DNA of 64,000 bases from CAZOHG01 sp964579725. GTDB lineage: Bacteria > Zhuqueibacterota > JdFR-76 > BMS3Abin05. Both the position numbers and the translations under genes were made by a program. The stretch's first letter is position 1. Every line of letters begins with the position of its first letter. The DNA lies in the NCBI GenBank assembly GCA_964579725.1, contig CAZOHG010000004.1, positions 43,481 through 107,480 on the forward strand, read 5' to 3'. The notes under the pieces are model-generated. The model was not told where the DNA came from and did not search any database. It was given only the letters and a program-made list of their open reading frames with translations. Below are positions 45,801 to 53,191 of this stretch, piece by piece.

Positions 45801-45930
45801 TCCAGGTGTTGCTTCCGTCTGTGCCGGCAGGGTAGTAGGAAAAATCGTCGTGGAAAAGCGGCTGCGAAAAAAGAGACGAGCTGCCCACGAGCCACACCAT
45901 CAGAATTAGCCACTGTAAACGTTGAGCCAT
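42808..45930 (-). CDS. Secreted multidomain protein: LamG-like, beta-propeller, HEXXH and calcium-repeat domains
   Basis: A 1040-residue exported protein; I know no family with this whole architecture. Residues 1-22 form a signal peptide. About 25-200 resemble a concanavalin-type/LamG domain (DDFSYYPAGTDGSNTW, LFLDGKCLVSQEP). About 205-455 look like an NHL/six-bladed propeller (VSFTPSGKLLVLE, LTLAPNGEVCVANF). Residues 455-540 suggest an Ig-like segment. About 555-770 hold a possible zinc metallopeptidase with HEFNH at 714-718 and further His/Glu downstream (FGEHFDGN). Three thrombospondin-type-3 calcium repeats follow (DQDGDGIPDAD, DTDGDGVKDADE, DTDNDGLSDGAD, residues 779-857). The C-terminal 170 residues look like a carbohydrate-binding or DOMON-like sandwich. 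GAGGA supports the ATG. Confidence 0.75.
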   Translation of the reverse strand: MAQRLQWLILMVWLVGSSSLFSQPLFHDDFSYYPAGTDGSNTWTPVKGLWVMQNKCYRQLQDAYDNAALASVFLDAGFRLTVRFRFLSKNFGAGVFFNCASSKSTAFSQMFRFDGQGAVILGYFRNGEFNPTRTVSLASVQKEAEHVFQLTVLPDSGLYTLFLDGKCLVSQEPLVYRSGFFGLEASNGPVAFEAVRVDKIQGSGKNPLLNWPVSVSFTPSGKLLVLEGAERAVAKIDPNGRKKIRLRGPHFFRAPVTVLPVGEKAFAVLDTATRRLWAFSDSGEKRRVIFGSPQTPWKRPVSAAETRAGTIWVLDAGRRALYRSDTTLSRWAKFPLGRRVRSPKIVAARDSLTAVFDAADRSVALFQVTASNLRFLRKIPLGLANLRGLALASQALDASFGTKVFQFDFQGNEIAELKDDRLPLFFAEGLTLAPNGEVCVANFADGTVLFLNKDLTFPKPEFRFRGKTGIELFWKTSVPIRAKVRILKGKKIWAEKTEKCQTTTHRFPFRGLKRDEIDAFQISPPAPVYPSVTEWSLRRAFATSVPHGKKRVERLPAVTVIFANVLDDRSDTSRWPALPPLPDSTVKWLEGQILDGVRFYWVHSHTTFWIDMDFVVVRKKMKRSEVFGPESYYPPKEDLLRKVLKRAGKSLNRYRGVVYLSCTRAYDSKTGRFRLVGRGGAFTEGISANNRYGISWWDVTHPGHSSENNWLFTHEFNHQTDDLFLTSGHPEYWFNHFSPSLGNVARFGEHFDGNAYFMNRVSPFDWLDLKWGDRVWTRDQDGDGIPDADARFPFDEKRLGSSPRRTDTDGDGVKDADELLFSNWIVDGVGETYGAPARFPNLNRQDTDNDGLSDGADPLPLTPVADFWRLKTDENEAASPWAQLNDPRVEAKIWVSVDSSRWQWRIQMNRNLPLKLQVDACNNGWFLGQDNLIFKVSETKSGEIRKRCVLLNASRFDRWPYNDNRLTRCVRWKARLVQKGGPWIWEVTIFPEPAVGLQFFPGKTLAVNLGFRTSRDWQGRERYVTLFEPNRLIPVRLKLK

Positions 45931-46000
45931 GGAGGGTTCCTCCGTTTCAGCAAAACCCCGAAGATTTCGGAGTCAATTATTTTTTGGGGCGAAAAAATAG

Positions 46001-46020
46001 GGGGGCAGTGCCCTGCCCCC
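46001..46020 (-). terminator. Terminator after the transketolase gene
   Basis: GGGGGCAG (46001-46008) pairs with CTGCCCCC (46013-46020) around TGCC. On the - strand the hairpin is followed by CTATTTTTTCG, 47 bases after the transketolase stop. Confidence 0.75.
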
Positions 46021-46066
46021 AACGATTTTTCAACGGCTCGTTGTTCCGCCGAAGTAAGCGGGTTTT

Positions 46067-48415
46067 TTAAGCCTTTGGTAACCAGCTTTGCAATTCGGTC
46101 AGGCGCTTGCTGCGTTCGGCTACAAAACGCTCAATCCCTTTTAAAATCCAGTCGGAAGAGATGTGGGCCTCTTCACAAATTTCATCCACCGTCCCGCCGG
46201 TGCGCCAGCGGTTGTCCCAATCAGCAGAAAGGGAATATTCGGGGACGATTGGGTTTTTGATCCAAGCGCGCATCATGCGTAGAGAAGCGTTTGTGACCAC
46301 CATGGCGTCCATCCACTCCTGTTTGGAGAGGATTTTCTCACGGTACGATTCGGTCTGGCGCTCGAACAACTCGGAACTAATGGCCGCTACAATTTTCACA
46401 TTCAGCCCTGCTTTGTCCAGCTCCGGGAGAATTTTAACCAGATTGTTGGTGGTACTGGTGCCTCGAACAATTACCACCCCCATTTTGGGTTGTCCCGGCC
46501 GGTAATCGCGAATGAGGTAAGCGCCTCTGGCGGCCTCGAAATGGGAGGCCATTCCCAGGGCATCCCGGTCCGGCAGCTCAATCGGCGGACGCGTGAGGTG
46601 CAGCACCACAATGGGCACATTTTCCCTTAGGGCAGCGCCAAGAACCACCGGCACCTCGTTGTACTCCCACGGGTGTACGTTCACAACCTGACTTTTCGGG
46701 AAAAGCTCTCCCACTTCCGGCGAAAAAATACCGAAATGTGTGCGGGAATCGTCGGCTGTTTCGGGGCCGGAGTGCCCGGCCACCCAGAGGAGTTTTCCGA
46801 GTTTGAGATCGCAATCCTGTGCCATCTGGCTGTACAAACGCATCATGCCGTACTTCAAATAGGCAAAAGACCCGTACGTGGAGAAAGCGGCGTAAAATCC
46901 GTCGAATTTCTCAAAGGGATTTTCGGCAAAATTGACCGACGCCAACCCCGCTCCGATGCCTGAGTTGGCAAATTCGGTAATTTCCTGCGGCAAAAGCGCC
47001 CCGGACAGATTCTTCTCTCGGTGGTACCAACCAAACCCCTCAAAATCCCCCCATTTTTTGCCAAACCCCGAAATGTTGGTGGAATCGGCCAAATCCGCGG
47101 ACGCCGCCACAAAAAGCGGGCGTCCCCATTTTTCGTGGGCGTACGCATTGACCCAGGCGCCCCAGGCGGCGAGTCCTTTGCGATTGGGAACCTTTGAGCC
47201 CGGAGGCAGGTACAGCTCGGGCGGGTAATTTTTGTAATCGTACAAAACCGGGTCCTCAAAGGGGGATTTTTCCCCCTGCCGAAATTTAAAGGAGGGGGCG
47301 TCGTTGGGAACGGAATCGCCCAACTCGGCCAGTGTGTCGGCAATGTAATCCACCAAACGGGAATCCTGCCGCAAAACGTCTAAAACAACCTGAATGTTTT
47401 TCCGGTACTGCTCGCGACGGCCGGCCTCCGATTCCGGTGCCGGCTGGCCGAAACCCTCAAACCGAACCCCGTATTTTTCCTGAAACGGTTTTTTTGTCTC
47501 CCAGAAAATTTCGGAATTTATGGGATGGGGGGAGCCGTGGGATTTGTTGTCGTATTTCAAGTACCCGCGGCCCTTGCGCGTTTTCATCCAACCGATATTC
47601 GGCAATTTGCCCGGGTTTTCGCCGAAATAGAGCTCCACAATCATACGGGTAAGCGGCTCCCAAACGGAACCCTTTTCCGTCCCCACGACCCGCCACCCGT
47701 GGGAGGCAAACCAGTCATTGGGCGTTCCGTAAACGGTCTCTTTCAGCGGGTGGTCATCAATGCCGAAATTATTCCAATCGATGACAAAATAGAGATTGTT
47801 CAACCCCAAGGCCCAGGCCGAATTCATGGTTTCGTGATTGGCTCCCGGAGTCAAACCGGCGTCTCCTTCAAATCCAATCACCTTGACTTCTTCCATTCCG
47901 GCCATTTTGAGTGCCAAAGCCGCTCCGGCAGCGGCAGGTGACCCGTGTCCCGAGGGGCCCGTGTTGAATTTCAGGAAAAGGGTCTTGCCTGAAAACTCGG
48001 CATGTCCGGGTAAACCGCCCCGGTGGCGAAAAACCAGCAAGTCGTCAGGTCGGACAATTCTGTCGTCAGGAATGAAATAGGCTTTGTTTTTTGTACGGGC
48101 GTATTTTTGCGCCATGGCTTCCCCCAAAACGGTTAGCGTGGCGTACACCAGGGGGATGGTGTGACCGGCCACCAAAATAAAGCGGTCGCCGAAACGTTTT
48201 TCCGGGTGACGAATGTCCCACCGCATACCGCCGCTAAGCAAGGTTGCCACAAGGGCGTGCACCTTGGAACGGGAGCCCCCGGGATGCCCGCTCTGGCGGT
48301 AATTTAACATCAAATCTATTAACTGGTCAATGGAATCCTTAATGACCTCCCACTGATCAAAATGCTGAGCCAGCGCTGCTAATTTTTTCTCGACCGTCGT
48401 TGCACCTTGTTTCAT
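46067..48415 (-). CDS. Transketolase-like thiamine diphosphate enzyme, divergent
   Basis: A full-length transketolase-fold protein. The N-terminal half has SGHPGGSRSKVHALVATLL, FNTGPSGHGSPAAAGAALAL and the ThDP motif GFEGDAGLTPGANHETMNSA ending near DWNN (GDA instead of the common GDG). The middle has a Pyr domain (PLFVAASADLADSTNISG), and the C-terminal domain carries NVHPWEYNEVPVVLGAAL. At 782 aa it is about 120 residues longer than E. coli transketolase, and many consensus positions differ (for example GLPGHAEF where PGHPE is usual). It may be a transketolase of another branch or use another acceptor. It is probably monocistronic: a terminator follows, and the metallo-hydrolase unit upstream also ends in one. 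Confidence 0.82.
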   Translation of the reverse strand: MKQGATTVEKKLAALAQHFDQWEVIKDSIDQLIDLMLNYRQSGHPGGSRSKVHALVATLLSGGMRWDIRHPEKRFGDRFILVAGHTIPLVYATLTVLGEAMAQKYARTKNKAYFIPDDRIVRPDDLLVFRHRGGLPGHAEFSGKTLFLKFNTGPSGHGSPAAAGAALALKMAGMEEVKVIGFEGDAGLTPGANHETMNSAWALGLNNLYFVIDWNNFGIDDHPLKETVYGTPNDWFASHGWRVVGTEKGSVWEPLTRMIVELYFGENPGKLPNIGWMKTRKGRGYLKYDNKSHGSPHPINSEIFWETKKPFQEKYGVRFEGFGQPAPESEAGRREQYRKNIQVVLDVLRQDSRLVDYIADTLAELGDSVPNDAPSFKFRQGEKSPFEDPVLYDYKNYPPELYLPPGSKVPNRKGLAAWGAWVNAYAHEKWGRPLFVAASADLADSTNISGFGKKWGDFEGFGWYHREKNLSGALLPQEITEFANSGIGAGLASVNFAENPFEKFDGFYAAFSTYGSFAYLKYGMMRLYSQMAQDCDLKLGKLLWVAGHSGPETADDSRTHFGIFSPEVGELFPKSQVVNVHPWEYNEVPVVLGAALRENVPIVVLHLTRPPIELPDRDALGMASHFEAARGAYLIRDYRPGQPKMGVVIVRGTSTTNNLVKILPELDKAGLNVKIVAAISSELFERQTESYREKILSKQEWMDAMVVTNASLRMMRAWIKNPIVPEYSLSADWDNRWRTGGTVDEICEEAHISSDWILKGIERFVAERSKRLTELQSWLPKA

Positions 48416-48572
48416 ACTCAGCTCCTCATTTTAGGTTCGATTCTTGGAGCCCACCGACCTACTCTCCGGCCTGCCCCGATTTTTGATTTTCTTTTCAAAG
48501 CATGACATAAAAATGTAAAAAACAAGTCATTAAATATCAAGAAATTTCCTTGGGAAAAGATAAAATTAAAAA

Positions 48573-48591
48573 GGCGGGAAAAAATCCCGCC
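48573..48591 (-). terminator. Terminator after the UPF0173 hydrolase gene
   Basis: On the - strand GGCGGGA and TCCCGCC form a 7-bp stem around five T, followed by TTTTTAATTTT. It lies 34 bases after the hydrolase stop and ends that transcript before the transketolase gene. Confidence 0.88.
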
Positions 48592-48624
48592 TGATTGCTT
48601 CAATTTGACTGTCCTTCCGGTCTC

Positions 48625-49311
48625 TTAAAAATCCATGCTTTCGCCGAATTCCAACACACGGGCGTTGTACCCCTTGTCCTGAACTTTTCGTACGAACTCA
48701 TTGGGGTCGGTTTTAATGACGTCAAATGTGTTGTAATGCATGGGAATGGCCATGCCCGGCTGTAAAAATTCCACAGCTCGAACCGCATCGTCGATTCCCA
48801 TTGTAAAATTATCCCCGATGGGCAAAACCGCCACGTCAATAGGCGTCAACTCCCCGATGAGTTTCATGTCGTAAAAAAGCCCCGTGTCACCGGGATGGTA
48901 CAAGGTTTTGCCTCCCATCGTGAGCAGCACACCTGCAGGGTTTCCCGTGTAGATAATGGAGTTATCCTCAATAGCTGCGGAACCGTGGTGGGCAATGGTT
49001 AATTTGACACGCCCAAATGGAAATTCGTGCGCCCCGCCAATGTGCATCGGATGAGCCTGCGCGCCTTTCATTTCACAATACGTGGCCAGCTCGAAGGGGG
49101 CAATAATCGTTACCTCGTCCCGTTTAGCGATGGAAATCCCGTCGCCAATATGGTCAGCGTGGCCGTGGGTTAAAATAATCCAATCGGGGTGAATGTCATC
49201 AGCCTTGACGGGGGCCAGCGGGTTCCCCGTCAGGAAGGGATCAATGGCAATGGTTGTTCCCTCGTGCTCAACCAAAAAGGCTGAATGGCTCAAATAGGTT
49301 AATTTCGGCAT
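48625..49311 (-). CDS. UPF0173 metal-dependent hydrolase (metallo-beta-lactamase fold)
   Basis: A cytoplasmic metallo-beta-lactamase-fold protein of 228 residues. The zinc motif HGHADH (within ILTHGHADHIGD), a distal His in TIAHHGS, HPGDTGLFYDM with the bridging Asp, and a C-terminal HYNTF match UPF0173/YtkL-type proteins. The start MPKLTYLSHSAFLVEHEGT is family-typical, and GGAGG is upstream. The physiological substrate of this family is not known. It appears monocistronic, with its own terminator. Confidence 0.92.
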   Translation of the reverse strand: MPKLTYLSHSAFLVEHEGTTIAIDPFLTGNPLAPVKADDIHPDWIILTHGHADHIGDGISIAKRDEVTIIAPFELATYCEMKGAQAHPMHIGGAHEFPFGRVKLTIAHHGSAAIEDNSIIYTGNPAGVLLTMGGKTLYHPGDTGLFYDMKLIGELTPIDVAVLPIGDNFTMGIDDAVRAVEFLQPGMAIPMHYNTFDVIKTDPNEFVRKVQDKGYNARVLEFGESMDF

Positions 49312-49482
49312 CGCATTTCCTCCCTTTCATTTTAGAAGGATTCATGGCACACAAAGATTGTCACACAAGGCATTATTCCCAAAACACCTACTGAGAGTAC
49401 TCACGAAAAAAAACCTTCGCCCGGCTACTTGCGGCGATTACCTGCAATCGTTCCTTTCACCATGCGGCATTTTCGACTGCTT

Positions 49483-50199
49483 CTACACATCCCCGCCGGT
49501 TGGGCGCAAAATGATTTCCTCGGCCGTGGCGTTCGGGCCCAACTCGCACGCCAGTAGAACGCTGCGCGCAATGTCTTCGGGCCGCATCATGACAGCACGG
49601 TCAACATCTTCGTCGGCTTCGTTCCAAATCGCCGTATCCGTTGCCCCGGGCAACACGGCTGTCACCCGCACGTTGTAGGGAATCATTTCCTGGCGCAAAA
49701 CCCGAGTAAACCCCAATTGGCCGTACTTGGAGGCGCAATAGGCCGAACAACGGGTAAAATTGGCGATGGCGGCCACCGACACAATGTTCACAATATGCCC
49801 CGAACGGCGGGACATGAATTCGGGCAAAAACGCGCGTGTTACTAAAAACGTGCCGGTTAAATTGGTGTCCAAAACGGAGCGCCAGGTTTCTGGGGAGATT
49901 TCCCACACCGGTTTGAAAACGGAAATTCCGGCGTTGTTGACCAAAATGTCTGGCGGCCCCAGTTTGGAAAGCACAAACGCACGGAGCGCATCCACCTCCT
50001 GGGGTTTGGACACATCGCAAGGCGTCCACAAGGGACTGGATTCGAATTCAGCAGCCGCCCGCTCCAACTTGTCCGCATGTCGCGAGGTTAGAACCACCCG
50101 TGCACCCCTTTCGGCAAAGGTTTTGGCAATGGCCAATCCGATGCCTTCGCTGGCGCCCGTCACCACAACCGTTTTGTTTTCCAACAACGACTGAGTCAT
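49483..50199 (-). CDS. Short-chain dehydrogenase/reductase (possible sepiapterin reductase-like)
   Basis: A classical SDR: the NAD(P) motif TGASEGIG near residue 15, NNAG after the third strand, a Ser in NIVSVAAIANFTR and the catalytic YCASK. The basic residue pattern after the second strand (LTSRH) suggests NADPH. It ends at 239 aa, a normal size. ATG 50199 (MTQSLLENKTVVVTG) is likely; a start two codons upstream is possible. It begins 9 bases after the folE stop, and the PTPS-type gene abuts folE, so the three may form a tetrahydrobiopterin pathway in which an SDR performs the final side-chain reduction. SDRs are promiscuous, so this is an inference from context. Confidence 0.85.
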   Translation of the reverse strand: MTQSLLENKTVVVTGASEGIGLAIAKTFAERGARVVLTSRHADKLERAAAEFESSPLWTPCDVSKPQEVDALRAFVLSKLGPPDILVNNAGISVFKPVWEISPETWRSVLDTNLTGTFLVTRAFLPEFMSRRSGHIVNIVSVAAIANFTRCSAYCASKYGQLGFTRVLRQEMIPYNVRVTAVLPGATDTAIWNEADEDVDRAVMMRPEDIARSVLLACELGPNATAEEIILRPTGGDV

Positions 50200-50208
50200 A
50201 CCCAAACC

Positions 50209-50775
50209 CTACGCGTGATTGATAAGCCGCAGAAATTCTTCCCGTGTGGACGTTCGATTCCGAAAAGCTCCGTACATGGCACTGGTGGTCATAACAGAAT
50301 TCTGTTTTTCCACTCCTCGCATCATCATACAAAGATGTTGTCCTTCGACCACTACCGCCACGCCCAAAGGATGAAGTAAATCCTGCAGGGCGTCCGCAAT
50401 TTGGGTGGTCATGCGCTCCTGCACCTGGAGCCGCCGGGCAAACATGTCCACGATTCGGGGAATCTTGCTGATGCCAATAATTTTTCCGTTGGGAATGTAC
50501 GCCACGTGCGCTTTCCCAAAAAACGGCAGCAAATGGTGCTCGCAAAGGCTGTAGTAATCGATGTCCTTTACAATCACCATTTCATCGTATTTTTCCTCAA
50601 AGAGAGCCCCGTTTAGAATTTCTTCCAAATTTTGGCGGTACCCCTTTGTTAAATATTGAAAAGCGTCGCTTACGCGGCGAGGCGTGGCCTTCAGTCCTTC
50701 TCTTTCCGGGTTCTCTCCCAACAAAGCCAACCACTTTCGGACCACCCCTTGCAGTTCCTCTTGCTTCTGTTTCAT
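50209..50775 (-). CDS. folE: GTP cyclohydrolase I
   Basis: Converts GTP to 7,8-dihydroneopterin triphosphate, the first step to folate, biopterin and queuosine. Zinc ligands Cys78 and His81 lie in SLCEHHLLPFFG and Cys149 in GQHLCMMMRGVEK. The substrate regions VDMFARRLQVQERMT and TSAMYGAFR are complete. At 188 aa it has the normal bacterial length. Its ATG directly follows the stop of the PTPS-type gene with no spacer, and the SDR gene follows after 9 bases, which shows tight coupling. Confidence 0.97.
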   Translation of the reverse strand: MKQKQEELQGVVRKWLALLGENPEREGLKATPRRVSDAFQYLTKGYRQNLEEILNGALFEEKYDEMVIVKDIDYYSLCEHHLLPFFGKAHVAYIPNGKIIGISKIPRIVDMFARRLQVQERMTTQIADALQDLLHPLGVAVVVEGQHLCMMMRGVEKQNSVMTTSAMYGAFRNRTSTREEFLRLINHA

Positions 50776-51183
50776 CTATTCACCTCGATATGTGACCGTG
50801 TTGTTTTCCGTTTCGTACAGCTTGATTTCAAACAGCTCGCCTTCGTCGATTTTGGGCCGGAGGATTTTCCAAAATTGAACGCAAAGATTTTCGGCTGTCG
50901 GAATAATTCCTTCTAAAAAAGGAACGTCGTGGTTCAAATGTTTGTGGTCAACTTTCTCCACAATTTCCCGCATGAGAATTTCTTTAAGCTTTTTGAGATC
51001 AATGACCATACCCGTTTTCGGATTAATTTCGCCGCGTACGGTGACTTCCAACGCGTAGTTGTGACCGTGTCCCCAGGGGTTGTTACATTTTCCAAAAACG
51101 GCAGCGTTTTTTTCGTCCGAAAACGCCGGATTGTACAATCGGTGAGCCGCACTAAATGTAACGCGCCGCGTGACGTAAATCAT
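50776..51183 (-). CDS. 6-pyruvoyl-tetrahydropterin synthase (PTPS-type, C-x5-HGH)
   Basis: Converts dihydroneopterin triphosphate to 6-pyruvoyl-tetrahydropterin. Zinc ligands His14, His39 and His41 (FSAAHRLY, GHGHNY), catalytic Cys33 with spacing C-x5-HGH (GKCNNPWGHGH), the Asp79-His80 pair in KVDHKHLNHD and the pterin-anchoring Glu in LYETENNT are all present. Queuosine QueD enzymes usually show C-x3-HGH, and the folate-bypass type replaces the Cys with Glu. The stretches HGHNYALEVTVRGEINP and KLYETENNTV resemble animal PTPS. ATG 51183, with GAGGAAG upstream, gives 135 aa; a frame extension to 51249 is unlikely. It is first of the PTPS-FolE-SDR set. Confidence 0.9.
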   Translation of the reverse strand: MIYVTRRVTFSAAHRLYNPAFSDEKNAAVFGKCNNPWGHGHNYALEVTVRGEINPKTGMVIDLKKLKEILMREIVEKVDHKHLNHDVPFLEGIIPTAENLCVQFWKILRPKIDEGELFEIKLYETENNTVTYRGE

Positions 51184-51324
51184 GGCACTTCCTCTTTTGA
51201 ATGGTTCGCGAGATTGCTTCGGTCTCTTCGCCCCTGACCAAATTGACACTTGTGGGAAGGGTCAAAATTGTCCCGCGCATTTCCGACCGATCGTGGCCCT
51301 TTTGCTCCCGGCAGCACTTTTCCT

Positions 51325-51777
51325 TTACGCCACTTCTACGGAGACGCTGTTTTTCCACAGGCCGTGCAAATTGCACCGTTCAAACACATTAAGTGTCGTG
51401 GATTTTTCCAAAACCAGGGTGACTGTGGCCTGAGCCCTTGTTTTGACCGCCGTGAAATCCACTCGTGCCAGAAAAAGTTCACCGTCGTAAATTTCAATCC
51501 ATTGAATGAAATGCCGGTGTTGCATCACATGATTCACGGTAATTTTCACGTGAAAGGGCTTGCCCGCCTCCACCTTTTTGGGAAGGGCGATTTCCGGCAC
51601 ATGTTTTTTCTCAAGGGGCGTCAATTGGTGGGGGTTTTGGGCCGTATTGACCTGTGAAAACAGGTCTTGCGCGGACGCCGCTTTGGGACGACTCACCCCG
51701 GCTGCGGCAAAAGTAAGGGCTCCGGCCCCCAACAATCCCTTTTCCAAAAAAGACCGGCGGTTCAGCTTGTCGCTCAT
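51325..51777 (-). CDS. Superoxide reductase (neelaredoxin type) with Tat signal
   Basis: Reduces superoxide to peroxide at a ferrous centre without making oxygen. The iron ligands are His in EKKHVPEI (with the preceding Lys that guides superoxide), His residues in NHVMQHRHFIQWIEIY, and Cys plus His in ERCNLHGLW. An N-terminal twin-arginine signal NRRSFLEKGLLGAGALTFAAA followed by an AxA-type site is present, so the protein is probably exported folded with its iron. Cytoplasmic neelaredoxins lack this, so here it protects the periplasm. The length is 150 aa. AGGGAGGGAA is the ribosome-binding site. It lies 78 bases downstream of nadA and 141 bases upstream of the PTPS gene. Confidence 0.88.
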   Translation of the reverse strand: MSDKLNRRSFLEKGLLGAGALTFAAAGVSRPKAASAQDLFSQVNTAQNPHQLTPLEKKHVPEIALPKKVEAGKPFHVKITVNHVMQHRHFIQWIEIYDGELFLARVDFTAVKTRAQATVTLVLEKSTTLNVFERCNLHGLWKNSVSVEVA

Positions 51778-51855
51778 GGTTCCCTCCCTATGATTTTTCT
51801 ATTTTTTGACCCTTTTTCAGAACAGCCGTTTTTCCCCCAAAAAAATTCGCTCCAA

Positions 51856-52929
51856 CTACAACGTCATCATTCGTTCCAGCGCCTTGCGGGCCTCCGTGAC
51901 AACGGATTTTGGCAATGTCACCACATTTCTCTCACCAAGAGCCTCCAACACCTCCAACACATTTTTCGGGGTGATTTTCCACATATTCGGGCACGGCGAT
52001 TGTGCCAGAGGAACGATTGTTTTGGTTGGATTTTCTTTGGCCAAACGGGTGACCAGATTCAATTCCGTTCCAATCACAAGGGTGCTGCCTGCCGGGGCCT
52101 TTCGGACGTACTCCACAATAAATTTGGTCGAACCGTTTCCGTCGCTGGCTTCCACGACATCGGGATCGCACTCCGGGTGAACAATGATTTTTCCGGTAGG
52201 ATATTGCAGGCGGGCGCGCTCCACATGAAATTTTCGAAACCAGGCGTGCACGTGGCAATAGCCATCCCACAGAAGAACTTTTGCGCGGTCGATTTCTGAA
52301 GCCGACAGCCCTCCGTTGGGTAAATCCACGTGCCAGATTCGAACGTCATCTGCCGAAAGTCCCAGGGAACGAGCGGTGTTTTGGCCCAGATTTTTGTCCG
52401 GGAAAAAGAACAGCTTTTCGGAACGGCCGAGCGCCCATTCAAATGCCTGCTTCGCATTAGAAGACGTGCAGGTGGTTCCGCCGTGAGCCCCCACAAAAGC
52501 CTTGAGCGCCGCGCTGGAATTCACGTAAACCACCGGTGTCACCCGCCGGATGTCCGTTACCTCTGCCAAATCCGACCAGGCCGCCTCAACCTGATCGAGG
52601 GGAGCAAAATCGGCCAGGGGGCACCCGGCGTCCGGGTTGGGGTGGAGAACCTTTTGGTGGGGTTGAGCCAAAATCGCGGCGCTTTCCGCCATGAATTGCA
52701 CGCCGCAAAACACAATAAATTCCGCCTCCTTTTGTTCGGCGGCGCGGCGTGACAGGTCGAACGAATCACCGACAAAATCCGCAACAGAAACCACAGAATG
52801 GCGCTGGTAGTGGTGCCCCAAAATCACAAGACGTTTTCCGTATTTCTCTTTAAGCGCTCGAATTGCCTCAAGGGTCGGTCGTTCCGCTTGTGACTCTCCG
52901 GCGTAGGCTTTTGCAACGGCTGAAGACAC
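51856..52929 (-). CDS. nadA: Quinolinate synthase
   Basis: Condenses iminoaspartate and dihydroxyacetone phosphate into quinolinate for NAD synthesis, using a [4Fe-4S] cluster. The family blocks are LGHHYQRHSVVSVADFVGDSF at the start (with the YQ and GDS residues), FCGVQFMAESA, GCPLADF, GTTCTSSNA with a cluster Cys, VHPECDPDVV and SPCPNMWKI with further Cys. The length of 357 aa is normal. The start is GTG 52929 with GGAG 7 bases upstream. No nadB or nadC is nearby. Confidence 0.96.
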   Translation of the reverse strand: MSSAVAKAYAGESQAERPTLEAIRALKEKYGKRLVILGHHYQRHSVVSVADFVGDSFDLSRRAAEQKEAEFIVFCGVQFMAESAAILAQPHQKVLHPNPDAGCPLADFAPLDQVEAAWSDLAEVTDIRRVTPVVYVNSSAALKAFVGAHGGTTCTSSNAKQAFEWALGRSEKLFFFPDKNLGQNTARSLGLSADDVRIWHVDLPNGGLSASEIDRAKVLLWDGYCHVHAWFRKFHVERARLQYPTGKIIVHPECDPDVVEASDGNGSTKFIVEYVRKAPAGSTLVIGTELNLVTRLAKENPTKTIVPLAQSPCPNMWKITPKNVLEVLEALGERNVVTLPKSVVTEARKALERMMTL

Positions 52930-53191
52930 GGCAATACTCCAAAATTGAAACCACGGCTCATTTTCACCCCTTGCCCGGAATTTTTGGCGGGGTCACTATA
53001 TTTTAGGGATATTTTGTCAAAATTTCAAACATTTTCTTTGCCTGATGCCCACTCCTTCATTTTAAGCGATTAAAATTCAAAGCTTCTCTCCGCGCTTTTT
53101 TTGCACGGTTTTGCCGACGCAGATTGAGCAGTCTGACTCGTTGGGCCCAAAAATCACAAAATCTGGGGCAGTAGCTTAGCGAAAATCCGAA

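Noticed and set aside
50776..51183. QueD (queuosine) assignment for the PTPS-type gene
   Set aside because: The spacing C-x5-HGH and the E-T-E-N-N stretch fit the biopterin-type enzyme better than the usual C-x3-HGH of QueD; it remains a possible alternative.
52995..53020. Promoter for nadA with TTGACA and TATAGT
   Set aside because: Both boxes are good on the - strand, but the spacer is only 14 bases, too short for a normal sigma70 promoter.
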